Assembly (NCBI GenBank): GCA_025060395.1
Contig: JANXCC010000001.1
Span: 276 to 64,275, forward strand
Source of the DNA: Candidatus Bipolaricaulota bacterium
GTDB lineage: Bacteria; Bipolaricaulota; Bipolaricaulia; RBG-16-55-9; DRXL01
Direction of reading: 5' to 3'
Length of the DNA stretch: 64,000 nt
The notes under the pieces were generated by a model. That model made no database searches and was not told where the DNA came from. It saw nothing but the letters and a program-made list of their open reading frames with translations. How positions within the stretch are numbered: position 1 is the stretch's first letter; each line of letters begins with the position of its first letter. Shown here piece after piece: positions 23,779-32,138 of this stretch. Made by a program: the position numbers and the translations under genes.

Positions 23779-24945
23779 ATGCGAGACGTGGTCGTCCTCG
23801 GGGTGGGCGCGACAGCGTTTACGAGCCAGACCCCAGAGGTCAACTGGAAAGAGCTGATGTACGAAGCGGCGGTCAAGGCCTACGCCGACGCTCAGATCGA
23901 TCCACGCCGTGACGTCGATAGCTTCATCACCTGCGCCGAAGATTTCTGGGAAGGCTTCTCGATCTTCGATGAGTTCACCCCCGATCAGCTTGGTGCTGTC
24001 CTGCGCCCGATGATGACGGTCTGTGGCGACGGCTTGCAAGGGCTAGCAAACGCCTACATGCAGATCAAGACAGGGCTGTTCAATATCGTTGTGGTCGAGG
24101 CCCATAGCAAGATCTCGGAGCTATTAACATATGAGCACGTCGTGGAGATGGCCTATGATCCCATCTATGAGCGCCCGCTCTCCGCGGAACGCAACGTGCA
24201 TCCGTATTATGTGGCGGGCCTAGAAATGAATCTCTATTTGCACGCGACAGGGACGACCGAGGAGCAGTGCGCCCTCGTCGCGGTGCAGAACCGACGGCAA
24301 GCTTTGAACAATCCTCGGGCTCCTTACGGGGCGCGCCTTGGACTCCAAGAGATCTTCCATTCAGGCTATGCGTTCACCCCGTTAAAGAAGTGGGAGATCG
24401 CCTCGCGAGCCGATGGGTGTATCGTCTTTGTCTTAGCTGCAGCGGAGCTCGCGAGACGACTGACCAAGAAACCGTTGGTCTACGTGGAGGGGATCGGCTG
24501 GTCTTCCGAGTCTCCCTGGATTGCGGCGCGCAGCGCCGATGCAGGCTACGCTCGCCGTGCGGCTCAGATGGCCTATCGCCAAGCGGGGATCACAAATCCT
24601 AGAAGACAGATTGACGTTATCGAAGTTGAGGATCGCTTTGCGTTCAAGGAATTACAGCACTTAGAGGCGCTGGGCTTTGCACGCCCTGGGGAGGCGGGCT
24701 GGCTCATGCAAGCAGGAGCTATAGGACCTGAGGGCGAGCTGAAAGTGAATCTCAGTGGGGGCTCGCTCGGCTGCGGGGACTTAATCGAGGCTTCCGCGCT
24801 CCAGCGGGCGCTGGAGATTGTATTACAATTGCGCGGCGAGGCCGGAGCACGACAGGTGCCCAACGCGCGCGTAGGGGTGGCGCAGTCGTGGCGTGGCCTG
24901 CCGCATGGGACGGGTGCAGTTGCGGTGTTTGCTCGGAGAGATTGA
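23779..24945 (+). CDS. Thiolase-like acyltransferase (Cys present)
   Basis: ATG 23779 follows GAAGGAGGCATCT. An upstream in-frame ATG at 23749 lacks such a site. The 388-residue protein has the SCP2-thiolase layout. VCGDGLQGLANAY (Cys82) is at the nucleophile position, and EVEDRFAFKELQHLEALGF corresponds to the usual L-H-D-x-F helix with His changed to E/D context. GGSLGCGDLIEAS replaces the usual GHP motif with GDL. Losing that His suggests altered chemistry or a partner-dependent active site. Next to it are a Cys-less paralog and two DUF35 proteins, as in archaeal thiolase/DUF35 and BbsAB-type complexes. The substrate is unknown. Confidence 0.8.
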   Translation: MRDVVVLGVGATAFTSQTPEVNWKELMYEAAVKAYADAQIDPRRDVDSFITCAEDFWEGFSIFDEFTPDQLGAVLRPMMTVCGDGLQGLANAYMQIKTGLFNIVVVEAHSKISELLTYEHVVEMAYDPIYERPLSAERNVHPYYVAGLEMNLYLHATGTTEEQCALVAVQNRRQALNNPRAPYGARLGLQEIFHSGYAFTPLKKWEIASRADGCIVFVLAAAELARRLTKKPLVYVEGIGWSSESPWIAARSADAGYARRAAQMAYRQAGITNPRRQIDVIEVEDRFAFKELQHLEALGFARPGEAGWLMQAGAIGPEGELKVNLSGGSLGCGDLIEASALQRALEIVLQLRGEAGARQVPNARVGVAQSWRGLPHGTGAVAVFARRD

Positions 24946-24956
24946 AGGTGAGAGCC

Positions 24957-26138
24957 ATGGATCTGAAGAAGATTCGCAAGGACGTCGCAGTGATCGGCGC
25001 GGGGATGACGATCTTCGCGCGGCGCTTACAAGAGACGGGCAAGGAGATGAGCTGGGAGGCCGCCAAGATGGCCCTCGACGAAGCCGGGCTCACCCTCAAA
25101 GATATCGACGCGGTCATTATGGGCTCGGCCCCCGATGCGTTCGACGGCGTCCACAAGAAGGGCGAGTATCTCCTAGATGGCGCAGGCGGCACGAATAAGC
25201 CCTATATGCGGGTCTTCATCGGCGGGGGCACAGCGGTCTTCGCCCCGATCGTCGGTTGGTGGCACGTCGCCTCAGGGATGTTTAAGAGAGTGCTCGTCGT
25301 CTGCGAGGAGAAGATGTCTTCGGTGCAGCCCCATGCCCAGAGCGCCTTCGGGCATATCTGGGATCCCATCTTAGATAGACCGTTAAAGCCCAATCTCGTC
25401 TGGATCTTCTCGATGGAGATGCAGCGCTATATGCACAAATATAATGTGCGCTACGAGGACATCGCGCTCGTCGCAGTGAAGAACAAGCGCAACGCGGTGG
25501 GGCATCCCTGTGCACAGCTTGCTGATCCAAATATCACTTTAGAAGACGTGCTCAACTCCGAGCCGATGGCCCTGCCCGTGCGAAGATTAGATATTAGCCC
25601 GCCATCGGACGGTGCCGCGGCGATCGTGCTTGTGAGCGAAGACGTCGCTTACGAGCACACAGATACACCCGTCTGGATTGATGGCGTCGGCTGGTGTATC
25701 GACACGACGATGTGGACGAACAGAGACTTAGCGTTCCCCAAGTTTGTCGCGCGAGCTGCCAAGATGGCCTACGAGATGGCCGGCATCAAAAACCCTAGAA
25801 AAGAGATCGACTTAGCCGAGCCATATGACCCGTTCGATTACAAAGAGCTCCAGCACTTAGAGGGGCTGCTACTCGCTGACCCTGGTGAAGCTGCGATCAT
25901 GACGCGAGAGGGCAAGACACAACGTGACGGGGAGTTTCCCGTCTGCCCCAGCGGGGGACTCTTAGGCGTGGGCAACCCCATTGCTGCGGCGCTGGGGATC
26001 AAGATCGGTGAACTCTATTGGCAGCTAGCGGGCAAGGCTGGCCCACGCCAGGTCAAAAAAGACGTGCGCACTGGGGTCGCTCAAGCATGGGGCGATCTGA
26101 TGCAAGTCGCTTCGGTCGTAGTGATGAGGAGGCGCTAA
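24957..26138 (+). CDS. Thiolase-like protein lacking the nucleophilic Cys
   Basis: The 393-residue protein begins after GAAGGTGAG. It aligns with the preceding gene over its whole length (MAYEMAGIKNPRKEIDLAEPY, then YKELQHLEGLL, then SGGLLGVGNPIAAALG). Where the first protein has Cys82, this one reads GGGTAVFAPIVGWW with no cysteine, and GHP is GNP. It is therefore unlikely to be an independent thiolase. A structural or substrate-binding subunit of a heteromer with the first protein is more likely. It overlaps the DUF35 gene by one base. Confidence 0.8.
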   Translation: MDLKKIRKDVAVIGAGMTIFARRLQETGKEMSWEAAKMALDEAGLTLKDIDAVIMGSAPDAFDGVHKKGEYLLDGAGGTNKPYMRVFIGGGTAVFAPIVGWWHVASGMFKRVLVVCEEKMSSVQPHAQSAFGHIWDPILDRPLKPNLVWIFSMEMQRYMHKYNVRYEDIALVAVKNKRNAVGHPCAQLADPNITLEDVLNSEPMALPVRRLDISPPSDGAAAIVLVSEDVAYEHTDTPVWIDGVGWCIDTTMWTNRDLAFPKFVARAAKMAYEMAGIKNPRKEIDLAEPYDPFDYKELQHLEGLLLADPGEAAIMTREGKTQRDGEFPVCPSGGLLGVGNPIAAALGIKIGELYWQLAGKAGPRQVKKDVRTGVAQAWGDLMQVASVVVMRRR

Positions 26139-26662
26139 TGGCGAAGAAGCACGAACTCTTTGGTCCACCACTTAACCCGCTTGGGACCCGTCTTGAGGCA
26201 GAGGACATGGAGAAGATCGCGCATGTGCGCGCCAAGCCCAACGCCAAATACGCCTGGGCGGCGGGTGCAGCGATCAGTCGCTTCTTAGAAGAGCTCAAGA
26301 ACGGTCGGATCATCGGGCGCAAGTGTGCTCGCTGCGAGCGCGTGCTCGTGCCCCCACGGATGTTCTGTGAGCGGTGCTTCCAGCCCACGACGGAGTGGGT
26401 CTATCTGCCGGGCACCGGGGTCGTCGAGACGTTCTCGATCTCGTATATTGACCAGAACGCCAATCGCGTCAAGGAGCCAATCTTGGTGGGGGTAGTGGCG
26501 TTTGACGGGGCGCCGCCACACTGCGGGATCATGCACTATTTCGGCGAAGTGAAGCCCGAAGAATTAAAGATCGGGATGCCCGTCGAACCCGTCTGGAAGC
26601 CAGCCGAAGAGCGCGTCGGCTCGGTATTAGATATCAAGTACTTCCGGCCACGCAAGAAGTGA
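26138..26662 (+). CDS. DUF35 OB-fold acyl-CoA-associated protein 1
   Basis: The start at 26138 shares its A with the preceding TAA. The 174-residue product has the DUF35 rubredoxin-like zinc ribbon (KCARCERVLVPPRMFCERCF) and an OB fold (GTGVVETFSISYIDQNANRV, then GIMHYFGEV and IGMPVEPVW). DUF35 proteins bind the CoA moiety and bridge thiolase-type enzymes. An N-terminal 45-residue extension (RLEAEDMEKIAHV) distinguishes it from the second copy. Confidence 0.85.
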   Translation: MAKKHELFGPPLNPLGTRLEAEDMEKIAHVRAKPNAKYAWAAGAAISRFLEELKNGRIIGRKCARCERVLVPPRMFCERCFQPTTEWVYLPGTGVVETFSISYIDQNANRVKEPILVGVVAFDGAPPHCGIMHYFGEVKPEELKIGMPVEPVWKPAEERVGSVLDIKYFRPRKK

Positions 26663-26669
26663 GGGAGCC

Positions 26670-27146
26670 ATGATTGAGAGAATCGAGAAAGCGTCGGAGA
26701 TCCGCCATTGGCTAGGGGACATGGAGGCCGATCACTATTACTATAGTGCTGGCATCGCTGGCGAAAGGTTCTTTGTCGCCTTGCGCGACGAGGGCAAGAT
26801 CGTGGGGACACACTGCGCGGCGTGCAATCTCACGTACGTGCCCCCAAGAATTTACTGCGAGCACTGCTTTGCTGAGCTGACTGAGTATAAAGATATGGGC
26901 AAGCGCGGTTGTGTCGTCGCGTTCACGGTAGCGCACTATGATAAAGCGAATAATCGCCTAGATCCGCCGGAGATCTTCGCTCTGATCAGCTTTGGCCCGC
27001 ACACAACGCCTCTGCTGCACCGACTTAGCGAAGTTGAGTCAGAGAAGATCTGTGTAGGCTTAGAAGTCGAAGCGGTCCTAAAGCCCAAGAAAGATCGCGA
27101 GGGCAAGATCACCGATATTCTGTACTTTCGGCCAGTGAAGGGATAG
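26670..27146 (+). CDS. DUF35 OB-fold acyl-CoA-associated protein 2
   Basis: This 158-residue protein has the same plan as its neighbour: zinc ribbon HCAACNLTYVPPRIYCEHCF and an OB fold (KRGCVVAFTVAHYDKANNRL, ALISFGPHTTPLLHRLSEV). Two thiolase-like and two DUF35 proteins in order suggest a four-part complex with one DUF35 for each thiolase-like subunit. It begins 7 bases after the first DUF35 stop, behind GTGAGGGAGCC. Confidence 0.85.
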   Translation: MIERIEKASEIRHWLGDMEADHYYYSAGIAGERFFVALRDEGKIVGTHCAACNLTYVPPRIYCEHCFAELTEYKDMGKRGCVVAFTVAHYDKANNRLDPPEIFALISFGPHTTPLLHRLSEVESEKICVGLEVEAVLKPKKDREGKITDILYFRPVKG

Positions 27147-27188
27147 AGCGCTTCACGCGCGCAGTCTGCAAAGCCGGGGTAAATCTCT

Positions 27189-27767
27189 TTAATACTTAAC
27201 GTCCTCGCGCCCAAGGTGATGCACCGCGATCTTCCCTAGCTCGGCATAGAGATCGTTGCCAAGATAGAAAGCCGGCTTGATCTTCTCTACATTGAGCACT
27301 TCATGCGCGTCGAAAGCTTCTTTGAGATAGTGAGTCGCAACGACCTCCCCTACAAACCATTCGTGGTCCCCATAGGTGTGATGCGCAACGAGCTTGCACT
27401 CATAGGCAGCGTAAGCATCCCCCAAGATGGGTGCACTGATCTTCATGGGCTTTGCTGTCGCTATCTGAAATCTCTCGAACTTATTGAACTCGCGCCCGCT
27501 TGTCCGGCCAACAGCAGCGATGAGCTTCACGCTCTCGATGGGCAAAAAATTGATCGCGAACTCTTTGGATTCTAAGATTAACTCATACGAGAATCTCTTT
27601 GGGGAGATGGCGACCCCATAGAGCGGAGGGTTGAAAGAGAGTGCGCAATGCCATGCAATCGCGAGCGCGTTCTCGCGCCCTTCGGCTTTGACTGTCACAA
27701 CGGTGGCCAGCTTCGGATAATGGTGAAGAAACTGACCTGCACCGGACACGCTTACAACGGTAGCCAT
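27189..27767 (-). CDS. Flavin reductase-like FMN-binding split-barrel protein
   Basis: ATG 27767 follows AGGGGAGGGTGAGC and gives 192 residues. The split barrel is marked by YPKLATVVTV, NALAIAWHCALSFNPPLYGV and ISPKRFSYELILESKEFAINFL, which hold FMN. The family reduces flavins or acts in electron transfer in anaerobes, and no partner oxygenase is present here. It converges on the DUF35 operon and is downstream of a DUF362 gene with a 22-base gap. Confidence 0.8.
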   Translation of the reverse strand: MATVVSVSGAGQFLHHYPKLATVVTVKAEGRENALAIAWHCALSFNPPLYGVAISPKRFSYELILESKEFAINFLPIESVKLIAAVGRTSGREFNKFERFQIATAKPMKISAPILGDAYAAYECKLVAHHTYGDHEWFVGEVVATHYLKEAFDAHEVLNVEKIKPAFYLGNDLYAELGKIAVHHLGREDVKY

Positions 27768-27789
27768 GCTCACCCTCCCCTGCGCTATT

Positions 27790-28797
27790 CTAACCTCGAT
27801 TTAAGACCTCCCGCACCCGCGCCGCAAAGGCTTTGCTCTCGTCATCGGGCGCAGGGACGAGCTCGATCTCCTGAGGCCCACGCGCACCAAGCCCTAGTTC
27901 TACCGCTCGCTTGATCTGCGGATGCTCGAAGATCTTCCCGCGTGCTACTTCGGGCGTTGTCTTGTAGAGTCTCAATATCGCTACCCCGACGGCATCAAGC
28001 GCGACGCGATCGGTCGCCGCGAGCATCACCCCTGGTCTTTCGAGCTGCCCGCGCTCTGGGCCACCCGTCACAAACGCTTCTAAACCGTCAAGCACCACAA
28101 GATCAGGCCTATACAGCAGATTGATCTCAGCGATCATCTCTCGTTGATAGGGCGAGCTGTGCAGCTCCCGCATATAATCATAGTTGTCTTTGACGGAGTA
28201 CCGCGCGACCATGCCTACGGAATTCTTCAGACTGAGCGTAAAATGCCCGCCGTAGCGATGGGTCTTCAAGCAACACGTCTGAACGATGCTCTGAGCATGG
28301 GTGAAGAGTTTGGGCATCTCCAGGCCGCGCTTCCAATGGCTCCCCGGAAGCGCAAAGTGCTCCCACTCCACTGGCGGTAGTTCATCGATGGGGATAGCTG
28401 TAAATCCAAGTTTTTGGGCTAATTCAAAGATCCCCTTGGCCTCCATCACTTGATAAGTGTTGCCCATGCCGCTGCGGTCGGCTACTATGATTTTCTTCGC
28501 TCCGTGCTCTTTAAGCAGCTCTACCAGGGCGATCAGCGTCTCGTTGTGAGTCGAGCCCGGGAAGGGATCGGCGCTGTTACAGTTGGGCTTCAGCACGACT
28601 TCTTTGTCCTTAAACGGGTTATCGATCTTCAAGAGGCTGACAGCAGTTCGCACGCCGTAGCGTCGATCTTGGGTTTTGACTAATGAGACTCTAGAGATGC
28701 GCTCTTGGGCTTTGGAAAGGGACACGCGCTTGGAGAGCAAAGCTCCGACGAAGAGGCTCCTAGCTAACGCTTGAAGAAACCGACGTCGGGTCACCAT
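27790..28797 (-). CDS. DUF362 protein with twin-Arg-like signal
   Basis: ATG 28797 after GAGAAGGGAGGCC gives 335 residues. The N-terminus TRRRFLQALARSLFVGALL looks like a Tat signal, implying a folded or cofactor-bearing exported protein. DUF362 features include VVLKPNCNSADPFPGSTHNETL, KKIIVADRSGM, LKTHRYGGHFTLSLKN and DLVVLDGLEAFVTGGP. No ferredoxin cysteines are attached. The function of DUF362 is unknown. It forms a pair with the flavin reductase-like gene, so a redox role is plausible. Confidence 0.8.
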   Translation of the reverse strand: MVTRRRFLQALARSLFVGALLSKRVSLSKAQERISRVSLVKTQDRRYGVRTAVSLLKIDNPFKDKEVVLKPNCNSADPFPGSTHNETLIALVELLKEHGAKKIIVADRSGMGNTYQVMEAKGIFELAQKLGFTAIPIDELPPVEWEHFALPGSHWKRGLEMPKLFTHAQSIVQTCCLKTHRYGGHFTLSLKNSVGMVARYSVKDNYDYMRELHSSPYQREMIAEINLLYRPDLVVLDGLEAFVTGGPERGQLERPGVMLAATDRVALDAVGVAILRLYKTTPEVARGKIFEHPQIKRAVELGLGARGPQEIELVPAPDDESKAFAARVREVLNRG

Positions 28798-28871
28798 GAA
28801 GGCCTCCCTTCTCACCCATCTTAGATCATCGCGGAGGTGAAGGTCAAGAGGCCTTGTCGAATACAGAGCTC

Positions 28872-28885
28872 TTGATTATCATCAA
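28872..28885. promoter_or_regulatory. Perfect FNR-type box upstream of the CoA-transferase genes
   Basis: TTGAT-TATC-ATCAA matches the FNR consensus TTGATNNNNATCAA at every specified base. It lies in the 164-base divergent gap, 76 bases before the CoA-transferase start and 74 bases before the DUF362 start. A redox-responsive CRP/FNR-family regulator is inferred. Confidence 0.5.
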
Positions 28886-28961
28886 GGAGACAGGTGCGAG
28901 ATATCATAGATCACGCGGGATAAAACAGCTATGATAAAAAGCGTTTGGGAGGAGCACAGGT

Positions 28962-29933
28962 ATGGAGCTCATTGATGCTGGCCAGAAGGAGCTGTTACAG
29001 CCTCCGGATGTTGAAGAGTTTCGGCGCTGGATCAGGGAGAATAAATCCCCGGTTCTCCGCGACAAGGTGATGGACGAGCACGAAGCCGTCAAGCGTTTCA
29101 TCAAAGACGGCGACTATATTGGAATCGAGCTCTACGGCACGGTGCGCTGCCCCATGTCCATTGTCCGAGAGATCGTACGCCAGGGGAAGAAGCGCTTACG
29201 CCTGGCAGGCCAAGGGCTATTAGAGATCGATTTTCTTGTGGCAGCGGGGCTTGTCGACGCTATGGACATCACGTACGTAGGCTACGAAGTGCTAGGGCTG
29301 TCGAATATCCTGCGGCGTGCTGCCGAGAGCGGAAAAGTCAAACTCGTCGAGTGGAGCAACGGGGCGCTCTCCTGGCGCTTCAAGGCCGCGGCGATGGGGG
29401 TGCCGTTCCTCCCTGTACGCTCCATGCTCGGCTCCGATACACTCAAATACAGCTCTGCAAAAGTCGTTAAGGATCCGTTCACAGGCATCCCCGTTACGCT
29501 GCTGCCCGCGCTCATCCTTGACGTCGGGATCATTCACGTCCATAGGGCCGACAAATATGGCAACGCGCAGATCGACGGGATTTCAGGGTTCGCCTTCGAG
29601 ATGGCTCGCGCGTCGAAACGCTTGATCATTAGCACAGAAGAGCTCATTCCCACCGAAGAGATTCAGCGCTATCCAGAGCGCACGATCATCCCATGGTTCT
29701 TAGTAGATGCTGTAGTCGTGGCACCCTTCGGGTCGCATCCCGGCGAGATGTGCTATCGCTATGAGCGCGATCAAGAACACTTGTTAGAGTTTCTCAAAGC
29801 TGCTGAGACTGAGGAGACAACCCAGCAATATCTGCAAAAATACGTCTACGGCCCAAGGAATCATCAAGAGTACCTAGATCTCATCGGGCGCGATCGCTTA
29901 GAAGCCCTTCAGCGTGCCAACAAGGGACGGTGA
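28962..29933 (+). CDS. Family I CoA-transferase, subunit A (glutaconate/3-oxoacid type)
   Basis: The 323-residue protein follows GGGAGGAGCACAGGT. It matches CoA-transferase alpha subunits: MDEHEAVKRFIKDGDYIGIELYG, LVAAGLVDAMDITYVGYE, FKAAAMGVPFLPVRSMLGSD and VGIIHVHRADKYGNAQIDG. It pairs with the next gene (4-base overlap) to move CoA between carboxylic acids. Size and sequence resemble GctA more than SCOT, but the substrate is not certain. Proximity to the thiolase/DUF35 operon suggests organic-acid or acyl-CoA turnover. Confidence 0.85.
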   Translation: MELIDAGQKELLQPPDVEEFRRWIRENKSPVLRDKVMDEHEAVKRFIKDGDYIGIELYGTVRCPMSIVREIVRQGKKRLRLAGQGLLEIDFLVAAGLVDAMDITYVGYEVLGLSNILRRAAESGKVKLVEWSNGALSWRFKAAAMGVPFLPVRSMLGSDTLKYSSAKVVKDPFTGIPVTLLPALILDVGIIHVHRADKYGNAQIDGISGFAFEMARASKRLIISTEELIPTEEIQRYPERTIIPWFLVDAVVVAPFGSHPGEMCYRYERDQEHLLEFLKAAETEETTQQYLQKYVYGPRNHQEYLDLIGRDRLEALQRANKGR

Positions 29934-30700
29934 GCACGATGGCAGAGTATAGCCCTACAGAACTGATGATCTGTATCGCAGCACGCTTGATGAGAGAGGC
30001 GCGTACGGCGTTCATTGGCACAGGCATTCCCATGCTCGCTGCGTCCTTGGCCAAGAAGCTCTATAACCCAGACTTGATCGCGATCTTCGAGTTTGGCGGC
30101 ATCGGCGCGTCCCTAGAAGACTTGCCTAGAGCGGTGGGCGAAGCCCGCACCTTCTATCGCGCCCTGGTCGCCACAGGGATCTGCGATGTGATGGAGACAG
30201 CGCAGCGCGGACTGATCGAATATGGTTTTCTCGGCGGTGCTCAGATCGACCCGTACGGAAACTTAAACACGACCGTGATCGGTCCACACTATCAACCCAA
30301 GGTGCGGTTGCCCGGGAGTGGCGGAGCTAATGACGTCGGCTCGCTCTGTTGGAGGACTATAGCGATCATGAAGCACGAGAAGAAGCGCTTCGTCGAGAAA
30401 GTAGACTTCATCACGACGCCGGGGTATTTGGACGGGCCTGGGGCGCGGGAGCGCGTGGGCCTGCCTGCTGGGACAGGTCCCTATCGCGTCGTTACGGATT
30501 TAGCCCTTCTGGGGTATGACGAAGAGACGAAGCGCATGATGCTCTTAGCGACACATCCAGGTGTGACCGTCGAGAAAGTTATTGAAAACACGGGGTTTGA
30601 GCTGATTATCCCGAAGAGAGTCGTGCAGAACGAGCCGCCCTTAGCCGACGAGTTGCGGGTCCTGCGCACGGAAGTCGATCCAGAACGATTGTATATCTAA
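29930..30700 (+). CDS. Family I CoA-transferase, subunit B
   Basis: GTG 29930 overlaps the subunit A stop. With this start the IFEFGGIGAS glutamate is residue 54, the number of the catalytic Glu in Acidaminococcus GctB, which forms the glutamyl-CoA thioester. FIGTGIPMLAASLAKKLYNPD, FLGGAQIDPYGNLN and RLPGSGGANDVGSL are typical of the beta subunit. An ATG three codons later is an alternative start. The next gene starts 12 bases downstream. Confidence 0.85.
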   Translation: MSTMAEYSPTELMICIAARLMREARTAFIGTGIPMLAASLAKKLYNPDLIAIFEFGGIGASLEDLPRAVGEARTFYRALVATGICDVMETAQRGLIEYGFLGGAQIDPYGNLNTTVIGPHYQPKVRLPGSGGANDVGSLCWRTIAIMKHEKKRFVEKVDFITTPGYLDGPGARERVGLPAGTGPYRVVTDLALLGYDEETKRMMLLATHPGVTVEKVIENTGFELIIPKRVVQNEPPLADELRVLRTEVDPERLYI

Positions 30701-30712
30701 GGGGGATCGTGC

Positions 30713-31621
30713 ATGAAGCTCTTTAGAATCATCGGTCTTGGGCTGGCGGTTCTCACAAGTACCCTGGGAGAGGCGAGCACGCAGTCTCTTCCCGAATGGA
30801 ACGTCATTCTCATCTCGTGGGATGGGGTGCAGCGTGCGCATCTTTGGGAACTGCGCGAGCAGAAAGCGCTGCCCAACTTGGAAGCCCTCGCCGCTGCTGG
30901 CGCTGCGCTCCCTATGGAGATTCGCGGCCATGCTACTGATACGAAAGCTGGACACGCTGAGATGCTCTCCGGGTACGGTCCACAGATCACCGGGGTCTTC
31001 AGCAACAGGCGCTATCAGGCTATTCCTGACGGCTTGACGATCTTCGAGCGACTCAAGGCTCGCTTCGACCAGCAAATCGCTACGATAGCTATCACAGGCA
31101 AGCGCCAGAACATCATCGAGATCTTGGAGAATGCCCTCCCTGAGATAGATTTCGCTCTTATTCGCACTATCAATGCCGCGCGCAGTGGCCCCATCATGCT
31201 CCGAGCTCTGATGGCCTTGAAGGATCGGGCGTTCTTTGCGTTCTTCCACTTTAGCGATCCCGATCATGCTGGGCACGCCTTCGGCGAGAACTCACAAGAG
31301 TATTCTGAGGCGATCAAGACTTGCGATCTATGGCTTGGGAGGATCGTAGCGACGCTTCAGGAGCTTGGGATTCTCTCGAAGACGCTCATCTACGTCACGA
31401 CGGACCACGGCTTCGATGAGGGCCGCAAGACCCACAGCAACGCGCCTGATATCTGGCTCGTGACGAACGATCCGACAGTTGCGCCGCCGGAAGACGGTAT
31501 AGCCTTGCAAGGGGATCTTGTGCCGACGCTCTTAGAGCGCTTCGGCTTTGAACTTGGGGCCCTTGAGCCGCCGCTGCCAGGGAGATCTCTCATTAAGAAA
31601 GCTATAGCAGCTGGCAGATAG
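30713..31621 (+). CDS. Exported alkaline phosphatase-superfamily protein
   Basis: The 302-residue protein follows AAGGGGGATCGTGC. Residues 1-24 are a signal peptide ending near GEASTQS. The alkaline phosphatase/phosphodiesterase superfamily metal sites are seen in ILISWDGVQRAHL (Asp), TKAGHAEMLSGY (Thr nucleophile), FSDPDHAGHAFG (Asp, His) and YVTTDHGFDEGR (Asp, His). It would hydrolyse phosphate or sulfate esters outside the cytoplasm, and the substrate is unknown. It is placed at the end of the CoA-transferase run, with no functional link evident. Confidence 0.8.
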   Translation: MKLFRIIGLGLAVLTSTLGEASTQSLPEWNVILISWDGVQRAHLWELREQKALPNLEALAAAGAALPMEIRGHATDTKAGHAEMLSGYGPQITGVFSNRRYQAIPDGLTIFERLKARFDQQIATIAITGKRQNIIEILENALPEIDFALIRTINAARSGPIMLRALMALKDRAFFAFFHFSDPDHAGHAFGENSQEYSEAIKTCDLWLGRIVATLQELGILSKTLIYVTTDHGFDEGRKTHSNAPDIWLVTNDPTVAPPEDGIALQGDLVPTLLERFGFELGALEPPLPGRSLIKKAIAAGR

Positions 31622-31821
31622 CTAGAGCTTTGGGCCCTCGACCTAGTGCTCTCATTGTACAAGCAAGATCATCGTAGCTCCCTTTCGCCCCTACCCTCAT
31701 CCACATCCCCTCTGCCCCCTTTCTCTGCCTACTGCAGCAACGCTGCGATCAGATTAAGCAAGACCACTTGAGCGAACTCGACCTGATCCGAGCGTGAAAA
31801 AACGTGAAATGACGGAAATGA
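31622..31821. other. Pyrimidine-rich intergenic stretch
   Basis: About 200 bases with no gene I can support. On the plus strand it is rich in CCCCT and CTCT runs and then becomes AT-rich toward the PIN remnant. I see no terminator, tRNA or insertion-sequence end. Confidence 0.5.
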
Positions 31822-32109
31822 TATGAAAATAAAGAAAAACAAACGATAGAAGAGGCTAGATACCTGGCATCCAAGATCAAGATCGCGCTCCCGTTCACGG
31901 AGATCCTTGAGGCAGTCACTGACCCACGTCGTACTGTTTATCCCTTAGACGTTGCTGTTATTAAGGCTATGCCCCCTGGCTTGGAGATCCATGACGCTAT
32001 CCTCTGTGGCACTGCCCCGATCTGCATGGACTCTCTGAAGGAGGATGTCCGCGTGATCACGAAGGACGAATCCATCGTGCAATCGGGCATTGTGGCGACC
32101 ACATGGTAA
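31822..32109 (+). pseudogene. PIN-domain (VapC-like) toxin remnant
   Basis: The frame has no ATG, GTG or TTG start and opens just after a TGA at 31819. It reads EEARYLASKIKIALPFTEIL, then TVYPLDVAVIKAMP, LEIHDAILCGTA and VRVITKDESIVQSGIVATTW. The EIHDAI and ITKDESI pieces match the C-terminal half of PIN domains, where an Asp after His and the T-x-D motif line the active site. The N-terminal half with the first catalytic Asp is missing and no antitoxin gene was found, so this is a dead fragment. Confidence 0.6.
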
Positions 32110-32138
32110 AAGCTCTTCTTCTCTTGCTTTACTAGCTT

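Noticed and set aside
31622..31821. Possible short frames beside the PIN remnant (antitoxin or transposase end)
   Set aside because: Frames on both strands are short, lack starts and match nothing I recognise.
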